Part shown: in pieces, positions 17,515-25,717 of the stretch | How the letters are laid out: the number at the start of each line of letters is the position of its first letter | Position numbering within the stretch: the first letter of the stretch is position 1 | Source: Azospirillum tabaci | GTDB lineage: Bacteria > Pseudomonadota > Alphaproteobacteria > Azospirillales > Azospirillaceae | Length of the DNA: 64,000 nt | Assembly (NCBI RefSeq): GCF_014596085.1 | Contig: NZ_JACCJY010000025.1 | Coordinates: 46,786-110,785 of the forward strand | Direction of reading: 5' to 3' | The notes under the pieces: generated by a model | The model's input: the letters and a program-made list of their open reading frames with translations, nothing else | Databases searched by the model: none | What the model was told of the DNA's origin: nothing | Position numbers and translations under genes: made by a program

Positions 17515-18033
17515 ATGCTGGTCCGATTGTCCGAGTTGCCCGACCGCGAGGCCGCCCTCGCCGGGCTGGAGGAGATCTTTTTCCTGTCCACGCTGCGCGA
17601 GGGCTTCGCCTCGGCGGAGGCGCGCGCGGCCTTCTTCCGCACCTGGACGGGCTGGTATGTGGAGCGGGCGCCGGACGACGTGTGGTTCGCCTTGGACGGG
17701 GACGGCGCCATCATCGGCTATCTGACCGGCTGCAAGGACAGCGCCGGGGCGGTGGACCTCGCCCGCACCATCCCGAAATACGAGGTCTTCGCGGATCGCT
17801 TCGCCACCTTTCCCGCGCACCTGCACGTCAACGTCCGGCCCGGCTTCCGCGACCGCGGGATCGGACGGGCGTTGGTGGAGCGCTTCGCGGAGGACTGCCG
17901 CGCCGATGGCCTGCCCGGCCTGCATCTGGTGACCGGGGTGTTCGCGCGGAACGTCGCTTTCTACCAGCGCGCCGGATTCACCGCGGCGACCCAGCGGGGG
18001 GCGCTGCTGTTCCTCGGCCGGCGCATGGACTGA
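17515..18033 (+). CDS. GNAT-family N-acetyltransferase
   Basis: This 172-residue protein has an acetyl-CoA binding loop 'NVRPGFRDRGIGRALVERF' (R/Q-x-x-G-x-G/A) and the downstream 'GVFARNVAFYQRAGF' that is typical of GNAT C-termini. It starts 13 bp after the mltA stop with no terminator, so it is probably expressed with mltA. The N-terminal half shows no special substrate-binding motif and the acceptor is unknown. Confidence 0.88.
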   Translation: MLVRLSELPDREAALAGLEEIFFLSTLREGFASAEARAAFFRTWTGWYVERAPDDVWFALDGDGAIIGYLTGCKDSAGAVDLARTIPKYEVFADRFATFPAHLHVNVRPGFRDRGIGRALVERFAEDCRADGLPGLHLVTGVFARNVAFYQRAGFTAATQRGALLFLGRRMD

Positions 18034-18054
18034 GCACGGTTCAGAAGGCGCCCT

Positions 18055-18312
18055 TTAAAAGGCGGAGGCGCAGCCACCCGCCTTGAGCACCCGCTGCGTG
18101 GACGCCGGGTTGTTGGCCAGCCTTGCCGCCGGGCGGACGGGCCGCCGCACCAGTTCGCCTCCGCAGTTCGGACAGTGCCCCTTCAACACCCCATCCCGGC
18201 AGTCGCCACAGAAGGTGCATTCGAAGGAGCAGATGTAGGCATCGCGTGACTCCGGGGGCAGATCCCGGTCGCAGCATTCGCAGTTGGGCCGCAGCGCAAG
18301 CATGATGGGCAT
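18055..18312 (-). CDS. DUF1272-family small Cys-rich protein
   Basis: This 85-residue protein begins 'MPIMLALRPNCECCDRDLPPES' and contains 'YICSFECTFCGDCRDG' and 'CPNCGGELVRRPVRP'. The four CxxC-like pairs are expected to bind zinc. That pattern and length define DUF1272. 'GAAAGGCG' upstream supports ATG 18312; starting at 18303 ('MLALRPN') would match many relatives equally well. It is monocistronic and its function is unknown. Confidence 0.9.
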   Translation of the reverse strand: MPIMLALRPNCECCDRDLPPESRDAYICSFECTFCGDCRDGVLKGHCPNCGGELVRRPVRPAARLANNPASTQRVLKAGGCASAF

Positions 18313-18465
18313 CGCCTTTCGGTTGGTTCGCGATGATAGCAGCGGCGCGGCGACGGGAGAATGGGGCGGCGGCGGAACAGTCTTCCCAAGCCGGCGGCCC
18401 GCGCCGTAAGGTCCGCAAACACCACGACCGTCCCTTTCCGACCGTCCCTTGAAAGCTCCTTCTGC

Positions 18466-19227
18466 ATGACCCGCCCGCCGCGCCTGATCGAAAGCCTGCA
18501 GAATCCGCAGTTCAAGCTGTGGGAGTCGCTGCTGGAGAGCCGCGGCCTGAAGAAACAGGGCAAGTTCCTGCTCGCCGGGCTGAAGACGGTGCCGGAGGCA
18601 CTGGCCCGCTGGCCGGAGCGCTTCTCCACCCTGCTCGTCACCGACCCGGCGCAGGCCGAGGGCTGGCGCCTGCCCACGGGGCTGGAGGTGGTCCAACTCG
18701 CCCCTGCCCTGTTCCGCACGCTGGATACTCCCGGCACCGGCTTCCCCCTGCTCGTCGGCACGGTGCCGGACACGCCGTCGATCGACCTGTCGCAACCGCC
18801 GCAAGGGCTGGAACTGGTCTGCGCGCTGGGCGATCCCAACAACCTCGGCGCCCTGCTGCGCAGCGCCGCCGCCTTCGGCGCCCGGCGGGTGATCCTGCTC
18901 GACGGGGCGGCGCACCCCTACCACCCCAAATGCCTGCGCGCCGCCTCCAACGCCCAGTTCGAGCTGACCCTGCTGCGCGGCGGCCGGTGGGAGGATGTGA
19001 CGCGGGCCGCCGGGCCGCTGGTCGCCTTGGATGCCGGGGGCGCCGACATGGCGGCCTACCGCTGGCCGCGCGACGTCCGTCTGGTCCTGGGCGAGGAAGG
19101 CCAGGGCATTCCCGCCGCCCTGCCCGTCCAGCGCCTGTCGATCCCGACCACGGGGGCCGTGGAATCCCTCAACGCCACCGTCGCGGCCAGCGTGGCGCTG
19201 TTCAGCCACTTCGCCGCCAACCGCTGA
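18466..19227 (+). CDS. TrmH/SpoU-family RNA 2'-O-methyltransferase
   Basis: This 253-residue SPOUT-class methyltransferase would methylate ribose 2'-OH in tRNA or rRNA using SAM. It has an N-terminal substrate-binding domain ('LIESLQNPQFKLWESLLESRGLKKQGKFLLAG'). The conserved SPOUT motifs are 'ALGDPNNLGALLRSAAAFGA' (motif 1, Asn/Arg), 'VLGEEGQGIP' (motif 2) and 'STAVES'-type motif 3, here 'IPTTGAVESLNATVAASVAL'. ATG 18466 gives the start expected for the family. The target RNA cannot be determined; RlmB-like and TrmH-like members are hard to tell apart by eye. Confidence 0.92.
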   Translation: MTRPPRLIESLQNPQFKLWESLLESRGLKKQGKFLLAGLKTVPEALARWPERFSTLLVTDPAQAEGWRLPTGLEVVQLAPALFRTLDTPGTGFPLLVGTVPDTPSIDLSQPPQGLELVCALGDPNNLGALLRSAAAFGARRVILLDGAAHPYHPKCLRAASNAQFELTLLRGGRWEDVTRAAGPLVALDAGGADMAAYRWPRDVRLVLGEEGQGIPAALPVQRLSIPTTGAVESLNATVAASVALFSHFAANR

Positions 19228-19253
19228 CAGAGAAACGCTGAATCTCGGGCATG

Positions 19254-19281
19254 AAAAAGGCGAGGGGGATGCCCCCTCGCC
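19254..19281 (-). terminator. Intrinsic terminator of guaB
   Basis: A perfect 10-bp stem (GGCGAGGGGG / CCCCCTCGCC) with a 3-nt loop is followed on the minus strand by TTTTT. It is 30 bp after the guaB stop and 26 bp past the convergent methyltransferase gene, so it may serve both, although the U-tract favours guaB. Confidence 0.9.
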
Positions 19282-19311
19282 TCTTCAACGCTCAACCCAA
19301 GGAACGGCCGA

Positions 19312-20790
19312 TCAGCCCTGACGGTAGTTCGGGGACTCGTTGGTGATGGTGATGTCGTGGACGTGGCTCTCGCGCAGGCCCGCGTTGGTGATGCGGACGA
19401 ACTCGCACTTCGTCTGCATCTCGGCGATGGACTGGCTGCCGGTGTAACCCATGGCCGCGCGCAGGCCGCCGACGAGCTGATGGATCACCGCCGACACCGG
19501 ACCCTTGTAGGGCACGCGGCCTTCAACGCCTTCCGGCACCAGCTTCATCGTGGAGACTTCCTGCTGGAAGTAGCGGTCCGCCGAGCCGCGAGCCATCGCG
19601 CCCACCGAGCCCATGCCGCGGTAGCTCTTGTAGGAACGGCCCTGGTAGAGGATGACTTCGCCGGGGCTCTCGTCGGTGCCGGCAAACAGGCTGCCCAGCA
19701 TCGCCACGCTGGCGCCCGCCGCGATGGCCTTGGCGAGGTCGCCCGAGAACTTGATGCCGCCGTCGGCGATCACCGGAACGCCCAGCTTCTCGCAGGCCTC
19801 GACCACGTCCATGATGGCGGTGAGCTGCGGCACGCCGACGCCGGCGATGATGCGGGTGGTGCAGATGGAGCCGGGGCCGATGCCGACCTTCACGGCGTCC
19901 GCGCCGGCGTCGACCAGCGCCTTCGCCGCCTCGGCGGTCGCAACGTTGCCGGCGATCACCTGGGTGTAGTTGGACATGTTGCGCGCCGCGCGCACCTGAT
20001 CCAGCACCTTCAGCGAATGGCCGTGCGCGGTGTCGACCACCAGCACGTCGACACCGGCGTCGAACAGCGCTTCCGCACGGCGCAGACCGTCCGGACCGGT
20101 GCCGGTCGCAGCGGCGACGCGCAGACGGCCCTGGGCGTCCTTGCAGGCGTTCGGATAGGCCTGGGCCTTCTCGATGTCCTTCACCGTGACGAGGCCGATG
20201 CAGCGGTGGTCCTCGTCCACCACCAGCAGCTTCTCGATGCGGTGCTGGTGCAGCAGGCGCTTGGCCTCGTCCTGGCTGACGCCCTCGCGCACCGACACCA
20301 CGTCCTTGGTCATCAGTTCGCTGACCGGTTGGTTCGGGTTGGTGGCGAAACGGACGTCGCGGTTGGTCAGGATGCCGACCAGCTTGCCGCTGCCGCGGGC
20401 GTCGCGCCCCTCCACCACCGGAATGCCGGAGATGCGGTGGTCGGCCATGAGCTGGAGCGCGTCGGCCAGCGTCTGGCCCGGCGTGATGGTGATCGGGTTG
20501 ACCACCATGCCGGACTCGTACCGCTTGACCTTGCGGACCTCCTCGGCCTGCTGCTCGATGGTCAGGTTGCGGTGGACCACGCCGATGCCGCCGGCCTGGG
20601 CCATGGCGATGGCAAGGCTGCTTTCGGTCACCGTGTCCATCGCCGAGGACATCAGCGGGATGCCCAGTTCGATGGTCTTGGTCAGGCGCGTCCGGGTGTC
20701 CACCTCGTTCGGCAGGACCGAACTTTCGGCCGGAACCAAGAGGACGTCGTCGAAGGTCAGAGCTTCGCGGATCGTGGACGAGCGGGCCAT
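19312..20790 (-). CDS. guaB: IMP dehydrogenase
   Basis: This enzyme oxidises IMP to XMP with NAD, the committed step of guanine nucleotide synthesis. The 492-residue length is standard. The TIM barrel starts 'ALTFDDVLLVPAESSVLP', and two CBS regulatory domains occupy roughly 95-205. The catalytic loop is 'GIGPGSICTTR' with C310, and the mobile flap and active-site Arg-Tyr region 'YKSYRGMGSVGAM' is present. 'GGGAGACCGCCG' precedes ATG 20790. The gene has its own promoter region and terminator. Confidence 0.98.
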   Translation of the reverse strand: MARSSTIREALTFDDVLLVPAESSVLPNEVDTRTRLTKTIELGIPLMSSAMDTVTESSLAIAMAQAGGIGVVHRNLTIEQQAEEVRKVKRYESGMVVNPITITPGQTLADALQLMADHRISGIPVVEGRDARGSGKLVGILTNRDVRFATNPNQPVSELMTKDVVSVREGVSQDEAKRLLHQHRIEKLLVVDEDHRCIGLVTVKDIEKAQAYPNACKDAQGRLRVAAATGTGPDGLRRAEALFDAGVDVLVVDTAHGHSLKVLDQVRAARNMSNYTQVIAGNVATAEAAKALVDAGADAVKVGIGPGSICTTRIIAGVGVPQLTAIMDVVEACEKLGVPVIADGGIKFSGDLAKAIAAGASVAMLGSLFAGTDESPGEVILYQGRSYKSYRGMGSVGAMARGSADRYFQQEVSTMKLVPEGVEGRVPYKGPVSAVIHQLVGGLRAAMGYTGSQSIAEMQTKCEFVRITNAGLRESHVHDITITNESPNYRQG

Positions 20791-20954
20791 CGGCGGTCTC
20801 CCGGGAGATAAAAAGGGGCCGGAAAAAAATTTGGCGCACTATACACAAGACCGTGGGCTTGTGAAGGCGCCTGAACCACAAACTGTCGTGTACCGGGCCT
20901 CATCCGCGCAGGCCAGCCATGACCTGCGCGAACGGGCCGCAGCCTGAGGTGGAC

Positions 20955-21665
20955 CTAGTCGTTCATGTTCGCCCCACGGAAACCGGTGGCGACCACGTAG
21001 GTTTCGGAGGATTCCGCACGGCTGGCCGGCGGCTTGGCGTGGCGGACCGTGGCGAAGTCGCGCTTCAGACGCTCCAGCAGGGACTTTTCCGCCCCGCCCT
21101 GGAACAGTTTGGCGACGAAGGCCCCGCCGGGGGCCAGCACCTCCTCCGCGAAGTCGTAGGCGGCCTCGGCCAGCGCCATGATGCGCAGATGGTCGGTGGA
21201 CTGGTGCCCAATGGTCGGCGCCGCCATGTCGCTGAGCACCACGTCGGCGGGGCCGCCCAGTGCCTCCTTCAGCCGCTCGGCCGCGCCCTCCTCCAGGAAG
21301 TCGGCCTGCATGGTGGTGGCGCCGGGCACCGGGTCCATGGGCAGGATGTCCAGCCCGACGACCTTCCAGCCCTCGCGCCCGGTCTGCACCTTGTCCACTG
21401 CGACCTGCGTCCAGCCGCCGGGGGCGGCGCCGAGGTCGACCACGCGCTTGCCCGGCCCCAACAGATGGAACTTCTCGTCCAGTTGCAGCAGCTTGAAGGC
21501 GGCGCGGGAGCGGAAGCCGCGCTTCGTCGCCTCGTGCACATAGGGGTCGTTCAGATGCCGCTCCAGCCAGCGGGCCGAGGAGGTGGTGCGCTTGGCCGCG
21601 GACTTCACGCGGACGGTGGCGCGGCGCCCACCCGGCGTCGAGGAGGACGGAGGCTTTCCAACCAT
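20955..21665 (-). CDS. rlmE: 23S rRNA (uridine-2'-O) methyltransferase RlmE/FtsJ
   Basis: This 236-residue FtsJ-like SAM methyltransferase modifies U2552-type positions of 23S rRNA in the 50S subunit. The family core is 'RGFRSRAAFKLLQLDEKF' (catalytic Lys), SAM motif 'VVDLGAAPGGWTQVA', 'DVVLSDMAAPTIGHQ' (catalytic Asp) and 'FVAKLFQGG' (catalytic Lys), ending 'SSETYVVATGFRG'. The first ~25 residues are a basic extension common in alphaproteobacteria. ATG 21665 follows AAGGAA. It lies 14 bp after ppx/gppA and is likely co-transcribed with it. Confidence 0.95.
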   Translation of the reverse strand: MVGKPPSSSTPGGRRATVRVKSAAKRTTSSARWLERHLNDPYVHEATKRGFRSRAAFKLLQLDEKFHLLGPGKRVVDLGAAPGGWTQVAVDKVQTGREGWKVVGLDILPMDPVPGATTMQADFLEEGAAERLKEALGGPADVVLSDMAAPTIGHQSTDHLRIMALAEAAYDFAEEVLAPGGAFVAKLFQGGAEKSLLERLKRDFATVRHAKPPASRAESSETYVVATGFRGANMND

Positions 21666-21679
21666 GGTCTCACATTTCC

Positions 21680-22708
21680 TTAATAGATTTGCCGCGCCGA
21701 CCCGATCAGCTCCACGAGGATGCCCTCGCGCAGGCCACGGTCGGCGATGCGCAGGCGCTCCACCGGCCAACAGTCGCACAGCGCGTCCAGCACCGCGCAT
21801 CCGGCGATCACCAGATCCGCGCGGTCCTGTCCGATGCAGGGATGCCGCGCCCGCCCGTCGAAGTCCAGCGTGACGAGACGTTCGATGACCGTACGGGCAT
21901 GGTCGATGCGCAAAAAGCTGCCGTCCACCGCCCGCCGGTCGTAGCGGCAGAGGCCGAGATGCACCCCGGCCAGCGTCGTCACCGTGCCGGAGGTGCCGAG
22001 CATCTGCACCTGCCCGGCGAGCACCCGCTCCCGAATGCCGTTGCGCGCCTCGAAGGAGGCGATGGCCGACGCCACCTCTTCCACCATGCGCCGGTACATG
22101 CCGCGATCGGCGTCCGCGCCGCCGAACTGCTCGGTCAGGCCGATGACTCCGCATTGGATAGAGGTCTGGTCGAGGATGCGCGGGGGCCGCCCCCGCTCCA
22201 CCGCCAGCCACATCAGCTCCGTCGAGCCGCCCCCGATGTCGAACACCACCGCATAGGGCACGTTCGGGTCGAGCAGCGAGGCGCAGCCGGCGAGCGCGAG
22301 GCGCCCTTCCTCCTGACTGGAGATGATCTCGATGGCAATGCCGGTTTCCCGCTCCACCGCGTCGATGAATTCACTGCAGTTCCGGGCGCGGCGGCAGGCT
22401 TCGGTCGCCACGGCGCGCGCGGCGGTGACGCCGCGCCGCTCGATCTTGGACCCGCAGATCTTCAGGGCGGCAAGGGTGCGCTCCATTGCCGAGTCGGACA
22501 GCCGGTCGTTCCGCGTCAGGCCTTCGCCCAGCCGGACGATCCGGGAGAAGGCGTCGATGACGCGAAAGCCGCCGGGGATCGCACGGGCGATCAGCAGGCG
22601 GCAATTGTTGGTGCCGAGGTCGAGAGCCGCAAAGACCGGGCGCGCAGGGGCCGACGAACGCAACCGTCCGGTGTCGTTCTGCCGCTCGCTGTGCACCTGA
22701 AGGTCCAC
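21680..22708 (-). CDS. Ppx/GppA-family phosphatase
   Basis: This 342-residue member of the exopolyphosphatase/guanosine pentaphosphate phosphatase family (ASKHA fold) has phosphate-1 motif 'AALDLGTNNCRLLIA', the 'EACRRARN' and 'ISSQEEGRLA' segments, and phosphate-2 motif 'VFDIGGGSTELMWL'. It is short (no C-terminal HD domain), as is common in alphaproteobacteria, where it is often paired with rlmE exactly as here. The substrate could be polyP or pppGpp and is not decidable from sequence. The ATG at 22708 gives a ~25-residue polar leader before the fold begins. Confidence 0.93.
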   Translation of the reverse strand: MDLQVHSERQNDTGRLRSSAPARPVFAALDLGTNNCRLLIARAIPGGFRVIDAFSRIVRLGEGLTRNDRLSDSAMERTLAALKICGSKIERRGVTAARAVATEACRRARNCSEFIDAVERETGIAIEIISSQEEGRLALAGCASLLDPNVPYAVVFDIGGGSTELMWLAVERGRPPRILDQTSIQCGVIGLTEQFGGADADRGMYRRMVEEVASAIASFEARNGIRERVLAGQVQMLGTSGTVTTLAGVHLGLCRYDRRAVDGSFLRIDHARTVIERLVTLDFDGRARHPCIGQDRADLVIAGCAVLDALCDCWPVERLRIADRGLREGILVELIGSARQIY

Positions 22709-22908
22709 GTCTCCTCCCCGCCATGCTTAAGGGAGTCATCTTAACCCGGTTTCACCTCTCAGCGAAAGCCTACGAATGGCATTGAAATGTGTCCGCGCGC
22801 CCACACCAAGGTACCGGCAACGAAAAAAGGGCTATACAAGCCCTGCCTGCTTTGCTAAAAGGGCGGCCCACGACGGGACGCGGCGCAGCGCCACTCCCGG
22901 TGACGGTC

Positions 22909-22982
22909 TGGGGGATCGTCTAGCGGTAGGACAGCGGACTCTGACTCCGCCAGCCTAGGTTCGAATCCTAGTCCCCCAACCA
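22909..22982 (+). tRNA. tRNA-Gln (CTG anticodon), CCA encoded
   Basis: A complete cloverleaf is visible. The acceptor stem is TGGGGGA/TCCCCCA (7 bp), the D arm contains 'AGCGGTAGGACA', and the anticodon arm GCGGA-CTCTGAC-TCCGC has anticodon CTG. The T arm is 'CTAGG-TTCGAAT-CCTAG' and the 3' CCA is encoded. The 3' half doubles as the attachment site of the integrative element to its right. Confidence 0.97.
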
Positions 22983-22984
22983 AC
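22938..22984 (+). other. attL: left attachment site in tRNA-Gln
   Basis: The 47 bp from the anticodon loop to 2 bp past the CCA are repeated perfectly at 37624-37670. The identity starts and stops abruptly on both sides. This is the standard footprint of a tyrosine integrase that uses the 3' half of a tRNA gene. Confidence 0.93.
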
Positions 22985-23213
22985 TCCAAAGCTTTGAAAA
23001 TCAATCACATAAGCCCGCCGTTCCGGTGGGCTTTTCTGTTTCGGCGTGTTGCAACACGCTTCCGACCCAAACCAAGGAAAATCAACGTTTTACAGGCGTT
23101 GCTAAAAATTCCGTGCGACACGCACGCAACACGGCGCCGGGGGTTTGTTCGCCTGCTGTTCTCGCGCTGGTACAGCTCAGCACGGGGCGACTCGGTCAAG
23201 CTGGCAGAATTCT

Positions 23214-23588
23214 TCAGGCATCCCGGAGCGCCTCCTCCTGCCGCTCAATCCAGCCCAGGATAATGGACTTCCGCGCGCACACCTTGTCGCCCAGGCGAAA
23301 GGCAGGGAAGCGCCCGTTCTGAACGAGGTGATAGACTTTGCGCTTGTCCGCCGCGTCGCCATAGACGAACTCGGCAATGGCGTCGGCCCCTTCAAGAAGG
23401 TCTTCACCGATGGTGCGGACCAGAGCCGGCGGCATCACCGCAGCGAGACGGCTGGCCAACTCCAGAGCCAGCATGTCGGCGAGGTCGCTACCCACGGTAC
23501 TGGCGAGCGGGAGGCCGCCCGAAGGGGGTTGCTTGCGCATCACCGCCCGGGCGACGTCCAGACAGAGCGCCTTGGTTTCTTGGTCCAT
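23214..23588 (-). CDS. Small HTH protein (AlpA/excisionase-like)
   Basis: This is a 124-residue protein. The C-terminal ~55 residues read 'GADAIAEFVYGDAADKRKVYHLVQNGRFPAFRLGDKVCARKSIILGWIERQE', a winged-helix 'excisionase/AlpA' DNA-binding domain. The same domain recurs in the genes at 35204-35470 and 39373-40131. The N-terminal ~65 residues are helical with no known motif. It is the first gene inside attL and reads toward the attachment site, so a recombination directionality factor is possible; a transcriptional regulator is equally possible. Confidence 0.7.
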   Translation of the reverse strand: MDQETKALCLDVARAVMRKQPPSGGLPLASTVGSDLADMLALELASRLAAVMPPALVRTIGEDLLEGADAIAEFVYGDAADKRKVYHLVQNGRFPAFRLGDKVCARKSIILGWIERQEEALRDA

Positions 23589-23670
23589 GCTGGTCTCCAG
23601 TAAGGGTGGAGAGCCAGCTTCACACGAAAGGGGCCGCCGCTGGCGGCCCCCTTCAGCGTGGCCGGGCCGG

Positions 23671-24189
23671 TCAGGCGTGCCCGGCTACCGAAACATCCAT
23701 GCAGGACAGCACCGCGCGCCGCCCGGCCCGGTCCTTCCACCCGATTAGGGTGTGTTGATAGACCAGCGGCACCGCGGACAAGCCGGAGATCACCACACGG
23801 TTCAGCACCGGCACGCCGCCTTCCACAGCCTCCAGGTACTCCGCGGCGAACCGCTGGGCGAGCGCTTGGTGCGGGTCATCCTGGTCGGGCTGCCCGATCA
23901 TTCCACGCGCCCACCCACGCCCGAAGAACGCCCGTGTCGGGGCACCCAGGTACCGGAACCGCAGCGGATCATCGGCGCCGTCGCTGGCGAGGAAGGTGCA
24001 CCGATCCAACAGGCCGGCGCGCTCCAAGAAGGCGAACAGCATGGGCGACAGGGCGCCCTGCCGGCGACACTCCATCATGACGGCGGCCTGCCAATCCACC
24101 GCGGCGCCCACCGGCAGGCGTTCCAGATGAAGCCCTCCGGCGGGGCGCTCAGCGCCCCTGCCGTTGGCAATGAAATGCACGGCGCCCAT
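23671..24189 (-). CDS. Unknown protein Z1, PAS-like, last gene of TGATG-coupled operon
   Basis: This 172-residue protein starts at ATG 24189, which shares one base with the stop of the upstream gene (TGATG), so it should be translated by re-initiation. Segments such as 'LERAGLLDRCTFLAS', 'LRFRYLGAPTRAFFGRGWARGMIGQP' and 'HTLIGWKDRAGRRAVLSCMDVSV' have the order and hydrophobicity of a PAS_5-type sensor fold, but I cannot confirm this. A paralogue with the same coupling is at 62742-63248; they share 'RLPVGAAVDWQ/RLTLRAAADWQ', 'LLDRCT', 'GMIGQP' and 'GRRAVLS'. Confidence 0.72.
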   Translation of the reverse strand: MGAVHFIANGRGAERPAGGLHLERLPVGAAVDWQAAVMMECRRQGALSPMLFAFLERAGLLDRCTFLASDGADDPLRFRYLGAPTRAFFGRGWARGMIGQPDQDDPHQALAQRFAAEYLEAVEGGVPVLNRVVISGLSAVPLVYQHTLIGWKDRAGRRAVLSCMDVSVAGHA

Positions 24190-25454
24190 CACGCGGCCTC
24201 CCGGCGGTACGCCTCGACCATCGCGGCGAACCCGGCACGGGCCTTTTCCGGCGTGCACCCGGTCGCCGCGCACGCCGCATCCACCATGGCCGCGGTGGGC
24301 TCCAGGGGCAGGGCCAGGGCCTTTTCCGCAGCGCCGTCGAATGCAGCCACGCCCGCGCCGAAGGTGTCCGCCTCGCTGACCGGCCCGGTCATGATCGCCC
24401 GCAGTTCCGGCACCGCGCGCAGCGCATCATGCACGAGCCCGAACAGCAGCGCGTCCTCTTCGTTCGTCGCCACGGCAACAGCCGGCGGACGACAGAGTTT
24501 GCCCAGCGCGGCGTCGAAGCCGTCCGGATGCCCAGCCCACAGCAGCAGCGCCTTGGCGGCCATGGCAACGGTCGGCTCGCCCTGGTAGGTCGCAATCTGG
24601 CGGGCGAGCGTCGCGGAGGCTGCGGCGCCTTCGGACATTGAAGCCCCTTCCAGTTCCAGCCAGCGGCGGACCTGTGTCAGGAGTGGGCCCCGGTCGACGC
24701 CGTCATCATGCTGCTCGACCTGCCGCGCCAGCAGGCCCCGGAGGCGGGTAAGCGCCTCAACTTCGATATCTGTCCCGCCGATGCCGGTGTGTGGACAGAG
24801 CAGCCGGTCCAGCACAGCCACCGCATCCGCCAGGGTGGCCGGCTCGGCGGTGAGGATGGCGAAGACCAGCTTGCCCCATTCGCCGGACAGCAGAGCGCGC
24901 TCGGCTTCGGCGTCGGGATGCTCGCTGCCCTGCAGATTGTTTTGCGCCTCGATCAGCGCAGCGGCTCGGGCGGCGGCATCGGTAAAGGTCCGTCCGATGC
25001 CAGGGATTATGGTCGAAGCGTTTCCGCCAATCGCCTTTCCAGCCGCACCCGCCTCCCGCTGCGCCGCGTCCAACGCCGCCTGCACCAGCACGCCGCGGAT
25101 CCGCTGGAACAGTTCCTTGGCGGAGCGCTCCATGTTCGGGCCGATGGCGGGGCAGAGCGCGGTATCGATCACCGCCACGCTGTCGGCGGGCGTGCGGGGG
25201 ATGGAGCCCAGGACCGCTCGACCCAGCACCTCCCACTGCTCAGTGATCTCGTCCGAGCGGGCGTCCGCCTCCGGCGTGTCGGGAAGCTCGTCCTGCTCCT
25301 TGACCAGCGCGGCGATTCGCGTGGCCGCCTCGCGGAACGGAATGCCCAGCGAAGGGACGATGGTGGACGGGCCGGGGCAGGGCCAGCGGGTGCCGGACGA
25401 GACGACGTTGGAGCCGCTGGACGTCACGGTGTGGTCGCCGTTCTTGGTGCGCAT
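24189..25454 (-). CDS. Unknown helical-repeat protein Y1
   Basis: This 421-residue protein is preceded by a 38-codon frame whose TGA overlaps its ATG (TGATG). It contains a duplicated ~80-residue unit: 'STIVPSLGIPFREAATRIAAL...VIDTALCPAIG' (about 30-108) and 'STIIPGIGRTFTDAAARAAAL...VLDRLLCPHTGIG' (about 145-225). The C-terminal part has 'VRRWLELEG', 'AMAAKALLLWAGHPDGFDA', 'EEDALLFGLVHDALRAVPELRAIM'. The paralogue at 61918-62742 has one copy of the unit and the same C-terminal part. Predicted cytosolic and helical; no catalytic motif is seen. Function unknown. Confidence 0.75.
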   Translation of the reverse strand: MRTKNGDHTVTSSGSNVVSSGTRWPCPGPSTIVPSLGIPFREAATRIAALVKEQDELPDTPEADARSDEITEQWEVLGRAVLGSIPRTPADSVAVIDTALCPAIGPNMERSAKELFQRIRGVLVQAALDAAQREAGAAGKAIGGNASTIIPGIGRTFTDAAARAAALIEAQNNLQGSEHPDAEAERALLSGEWGKLVFAILTAEPATLADAVAVLDRLLCPHTGIGGTDIEVEALTRLRGLLARQVEQHDDGVDRGPLLTQVRRWLELEGASMSEGAAASATLARQIATYQGEPTVAMAAKALLLWAGHPDGFDAALGKLCRPPAVAVATNEEDALLFGLVHDALRAVPELRAIMTGPVSEADTFGAGVAAFDGAAEKALALPLEPTAAMVDAACAATGCTPEKARAGFAAMVEAYRREAA

Positions 25455-25570
25455 CAGCAGGCCTCCCCGGTGTTGGAGGTGGGCAGCATCGTCTCCCCGC
25501 GCCCGGCAGGGGTGAACGTGGAATGCCGGCCGGCGCCGGGCAAGGGTGTGGTATTCTCGGAGTCAGCCAT
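25454..25570 (-). CDS. 38-residue leader-like ORF coupled to Y1
   Basis: ATG 25570 opens 38 codons ending in a TGA that overlaps the next ATG by one base. Its first 15 residues ('MADSENTTPLPGAGR') are identical to the first 15 of the antirepressor-like protein at 39373-40131, where the DNA is 87 of 90 bp identical across the promoter and start. Here the frame ends early, so it may be a translated leader or the remnant left when the larger gene was exchanged. The ribosome site 'GGAGCTACGGATC' is shared with the other copy. Confidence 0.6.
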   Translation of the reverse strand: MADSENTTPLPGAGRHSTFTPAGRGETMLPTSNTGEAC

Positions 25571-25617
25571 GATCCGTAGCTCCAAGCAGCTCGATTGTGG
25601 TCAGGCCGGGCCGGGTG
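25528..25617. repeat. Conserved promoter/start cassette, copy 1
   Basis: These 90 bp match 40089-40178 at about 87 positions. The segment covers the first codons of the leftward gene and its upstream region, and ends before the operator region of the divergent Xre gene. Conservation across start codon and upstream DNA in two elements with different downstream genes indicates a shared regulatory cassette. Confidence 0.85.
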
Positions 25618-25661
25618 GTTCCAGCACTCGGTTCGGCCGCTTGCCCAGATATCTGAGCCCT

Positions 25662-25706
25662 GCTACGATATTCCGAACAGGCGATGCCTGCAACGACAAT
25701 CGTAGC
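25662..25706. promoter_or_regulatory. Inverted repeat upstream of Xre gene 25718
   Basis: GCTACGAT (25662-25669) and ATCGTAGC (25699-25706) form an 8-bp inverted repeat between the divergent leftward operon and the Xre gene. It is a candidate operator. The half-site resembles the 'CAACGATATTCG' core of the operators in the second copy at 40206-40252. Confidence 0.5.
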
Positions 25707-25717
25707 GATGCTCAGAA

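Noticed and set aside
14691..17714. A 1,007-codon open frame on the minus strand extending rsmB upstream
   Set aside because: Only the part from ATG 16058 has homology (RsmB). The upstream extension is antisense to mltA, compositionally a high-GC shadow, and has no ribosome site.
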